This document shows positions 61,928 through 64,000 of a stretch of DNA of 64,000 nt, in pieces; the first letter of the stretch is position 1; every line of letters starts with the position of its first letter. The position numbers were made by a program, and so were the translations under genes. Below the pieces are notes generated by a model. It did no database searches, was not told the origin of the DNA, and saw only the letters and a program-made list of their open reading frames with translations. Source of the DNA: Spirochaetae bacterium HGW-Spirochaetae-4 (GTDB lineage: Bacteria > Spirochaetota > Spirochaetia > Sphaerochaetales > Sphaerochaetaceae); contig PGXU01000010.1 in the NCBI GenBank assembly GCA_002839335.1, positions 22,700-86,699 of the forward strand, read 5' to 3'.

Positions 61928-63136
61928 TTACCCCTTGATTTTCGCCAGGCCGCCGAGGGAAGTCTCCCGATAGAGGGACGGCAACGCTTGTCCGGTTTCC
62001 ATCATCACATCGACAACCGTGTCGAAGGAGACTTTGTGCCTCCCGTCGGAAAGCAGCGCATAGCTGGCATGGTCGAGGGCCCGCATGGCTCCAAGCGCAT
62101 TCCGTTCGATGCAGGGAATCTGCACCAGCCCCATCATGGGATCGCACGTCAAGCCAAGGTGATGCTCGAGCCCCATTTCCGCGGCATATTCGATTTGATG
62201 TATCGAACCGCCCAACAACTGGGCCACCGCACCCGAGGCCATGGCACACGCGACACCGACTTCTCCCTGGCAGCCAACCTCGGCTCCCGAGATGGAGCCG
62301 TTGGTCTTTGCCAAATTTCCTATCAATCCGGCGGTGAGCAATGCGCGCAGAATCTTTACTTTCGGTAGCTTGTATTGGTTGCGCACATAATGGAGTACTC
62401 CTGGAAGCACGCCACAGGATCCACAGGTCGGTGCGGTGACGATCTTGCCGCCGCCGGCATTCTCTTCGGCAACCGCCAGGGCATAGCTCAAGGCTCTGGT
62501 CGGTGTTCCAACCGGTCCGGACATATCCTTGGCCTGGGCAAAATACTGGGCCGCTTTACGTTGGAGCTTCAAACCTCCGGGCAACACGCCCTCCTGCTCG
62601 AGCCCACGCTCGATGGCAGCTGTCATGACGTCCCATATCTCCTCGATGAAAGCAAAGATCTCGGGACCTTCATATTTGACGACCAATTCCCACAACTGCA
62701 TCCCTTCCTTGCGGCAATAGGCAAGGATATGGTCCATCTTGCTCAGATATTTGGGATAGATCGATTTGTGTGCCGAGGCCAGCTCGCCTTCCTCCACCAC
62801 CTTCCCACCGCCAACGCTGTAATAGGTCTTCTCGGCAAGTTTGCCATGATCGGAGTCGTAGGCACACAAGGAGAGGGCATTCGGATGGAATGGTTTGAAA
62901 TCCTCCGGGAACCAATGGATGACCAATTCCTTACCCGAGTCGCCAAAGATCTGACGGAGCGTGGAATCGGTCAGGTGTCCTTTTCCAGTCGCCGCCAGAC
63001 TCCCGAACAGGTTGGCTTCAAAATGGTCGGCGCCCTTGTATTCGGACAAGAAACGCTGGGCGGCATACCGAGGGCCCATGGTGTGGCTGCTGGAAGGTCC
63101 GTACCCGATTCGATACAATTCTCTAATGGATTCCAT
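61928..63136 (-). CDS. sdaA: L-serine ammonia-lyase, iron-sulfur type (single chain)
   Basis: 402 residues. It deaminates L-serine to pyruvate and ammonia. The beta domain opens GYGPSSSHTMGPRYAAQRF. The alpha domain holds the cluster cysteines in APTCGSCGVLPGVL, GCQGEVGVA and LTCDPMMGLVQIPCIERN. Beta and alpha are fused in one chain. The [4Fe-4S] enzyme is oxygen-sensitive, which fits an anaerobe, and feeds the pyruvate pool used by NifJ. ATG 63136 lacks a strong ribosome site; TATAAA ends 8 nt upstream, so it may also be leaderless, but its -35 is poor. Confidence 0.94.
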   Translation of the reverse strand: MESIRELYRIGYGPSSSHTMGPRYAAQRFLSEYKGADHFEANLFGSLAATGKGHLTDSTLRQIFGDSGKELVIHWFPEDFKPFHPNALSLCAYDSDHGKLAEKTYYSVGGGKVVEEGELASAHKSIYPKYLSKMDHILAYCRKEGMQLWELVVKYEGPEIFAFIEEIWDVMTAAIERGLEQEGVLPGGLKLQRKAAQYFAQAKDMSGPVGTPTRALSYALAVAEENAGGGKIVTAPTCGSCGVLPGVLHYVRNQYKLPKVKILRALLTAGLIGNLAKTNGSISGAEVGCQGEVGVACAMASGAVAQLLGGSIHQIEYAAEMGLEHHLGLTCDPMMGLVQIPCIERNALGAMRALDHASYALLSDGRHKVSFDTVVDVMMETGQALPSLYRETSLGGLAKIKG

Positions 63137-63159
63137 GTACCTACTTTATAGATTTCCTG

Positions 63160-63975
63160 CTAGTATGTGAAGGCATCCCCCGCATGGACCAGCTCATGGT
63201 ATGCCCAGTCGGAAAGCCGCAACAACAGGTCCATGGGAACCATATGCCAGAACGGTGCGTCTTGGGTATTGTCGGGGACCGCGATGCGTAGTTCAAGACC
63301 ATGGTCGAGGTTCACATATCGGACAATCCCGGGTGATAGATTCTCCAAAGCCACCTCCTGGTCGGCAAATACGAAGAACGTTTCCGAATCCACCTGCTCT
63401 CCAATCCAGCGGCCTTGTGGTACCGATTCAATGACAATACTCCTTGATCCGGACGTGCGGAAAGAAGCCTCGGAGATCGCCCCTGTAACGATATCGGTGG
63501 CCAAGTGGTTCCAATCCAACCGGGTTCCACTCGGGTCCACCGTTTTCACCATCCGGGCAATTCTAGTGAAATTCAGCTCGGCGACCGGGTCCGGCCACTG
63601 TTTGGAGACCTGAAGCAATGCACCGGCCAACGGTCCGTCGTACATGGACAATTCGACCCGGTGGTTGTTGGCGACAGCATGGTATGCCCCACCGAACGGA
63701 ACTCCGGTACCCAGGGGATATGCGGCAAATATCGTTGTCCTGGCCTTCGGCACCATGATCCGCAGCGACCGTACCCCGATAGGAAGATTCACCTGTCTCA
63801 ATGCCGAATCGTCCCGATAGAGCAATGTGTACCAGAATTGTCTGCCGGAGGCCTTTTCCCACGGATGGTTCCCCACAATCCGCACAGTCGTCCATGAAGT
63901 CGATTCGCAGGCCGTGGTGGAGGCGATTCCGACGAGCAGGACAAGGATAGCTAGCGCACGTCCAATTCTTTCCAT
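63160..63975 (-). CDS. Putative lipoprotein of unknown function
   Basis: 271 residues. The leader MERIGRALAILVLLVGIAST ends in a lipobox (STTAC), predicting a lipid-anchored exported protein. The rest is rich in beta-type sequence (VGNHPWEKASGRQFWYTLLY, SLRIMVPKARTTIFAAYPLG, SRSIVIESVPQGRWIG) with no motif I recognise. It lies 23 bp upstream of sdaA on the same strand, so the two may be co-transcribed. Its start overlaps the end of the gene at the right edge. Confidence 0.7.
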   Translation of the reverse strand: MERIGRALAILVLLVGIASTTACESTSWTTVRIVGNHPWEKASGRQFWYTLLYRDDSALRQVNLPIGVRSLRIMVPKARTTIFAAYPLGTGVPFGGAYHAVANNHRVELSMYDGPLAGALLQVSKQWPDPVAELNFTRIARMVKTVDPSGTRLDWNHLATDIVTGAISEASFRTSGSRSIVIESVPQGRWIGEQVDSETFFVFADQEVALENLSPGIVRYVNLDHGLELRIAVPDNTQDAPFWHMVPMDLLLRLSDWAYHELVHAGDAFTY

Positions 63976-64000
63976 ATCGCATATACGGCCGGATTGAGTG
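63951..64000 (-). CDS. C-terminal fragment of an unidentified gene (cut by right edge)
   Basis: The minus-strand frame ending at TAG 63951-63953 reads LNPAVYAIWKELDVR and overlaps the lipoprotein ATG by 25 bp, a coupling common in this window. Only 15 residues are visible, so neither identity nor reality is certain. Confidence 0.4.
   Translation of the reverse strand, partial: LNPAVYAIWKELDVR

Overview
The window is one stretch of a fermentative anaerobe chromosome with about 50 genes on both strands. It probably comes from a free-living spirochaete of the Sphaerochaeta type. The support is indirect and I could not check it by search. It includes pyruvate:ferredoxin oxidoreductase, rubredoxin, B12-dependent ribonucleotide reductase, an RRM protein, an acyl-ACP thioesterase, a spirochaete-style exported-protein leader (FAAGQTES) and glycolysis built around Pgi and a long-type phosphofructokinase. 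There are no rRNA or tRNA genes, CRISPR arrays, prophage or intact insertion sequences. One small fold-back element is present.

Layout. 1-5.2 kb: two probable isoprenoid-alcohol/phosphate kinases (VTE6-like and VTE5-like), an RRM protein, an anion permease, and a DUF2207/LemA pair. 5.3-7.5 kb: argR and pgi. 7.5-8.0 kb: an AT-rich island with a strong hairpin. 8-13 kb (minus): ligA, aminotransferase, ModE-type regulator and phosphofructokinase, all overlapping or nearly so. 13.1-16.5 kb (plus): a three-subunit molybdenum-hydroxylase-like complex whose large subunit has lost the usual cofactor motifs. 16.5-24.1 kb: dnaE, yggT, recG, rsmD and acyl-ACP thioesterase. 24.16-24.41 kb: the fold-back element, ending on the slyX stop codon. 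24.7-29.6 kb: WYL-type regulator, rubredoxin, lipoprotein hydrolase, MFS transporter and nitroreductase. 29.7-40 kb (minus): nifJ, MFS transporter, nrdJ with two NrdR boxes, M42 peptidase and gdhA. 40.3-43.2 kb: a receiver/ATP-grasp fusion protein. 43.2-47.7 kb (minus): rluA-type gene, parC and parE. 47.8-55.4 kb (minus): a catabolic cluster with a GntR regulator, cupin, transaldolase-like protein, TRAP transporter, split transketolase and Asp/Glu racemase-like protein. 55.4-64 kb: lipoprotein hydrolase, class II photolyase, CNNM-type membrane protein, leuS, serine dehydratase and a lipoprotein.

How the genes work together. Pgi and phosphofructokinase feed glycolysis, NifJ takes pyruvate to acetyl-CoA with reduced ferredoxin, serine dehydratase supplies more pyruvate, and GdhA assimilates ammonia. 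The TRAP/transketolase/transaldolase cluster looks like uptake of an acidic compound followed by C2/C3 transfers into central metabolism; its substrate is not evident.

The most notable signals are the degenerate Mo-hydroxylase trio, the orphan catabolic cluster, a recurring promoter layout that places the -10 box 5-8 nt before ATG (predicting leaderless mRNAs for about six genes), a gdhA terminator whose loop carries the -35 box of the next gene, and the fold-back element whose apex shares a covarying hairpin with a second locus. All starts, promoters and terminators were read by eye.
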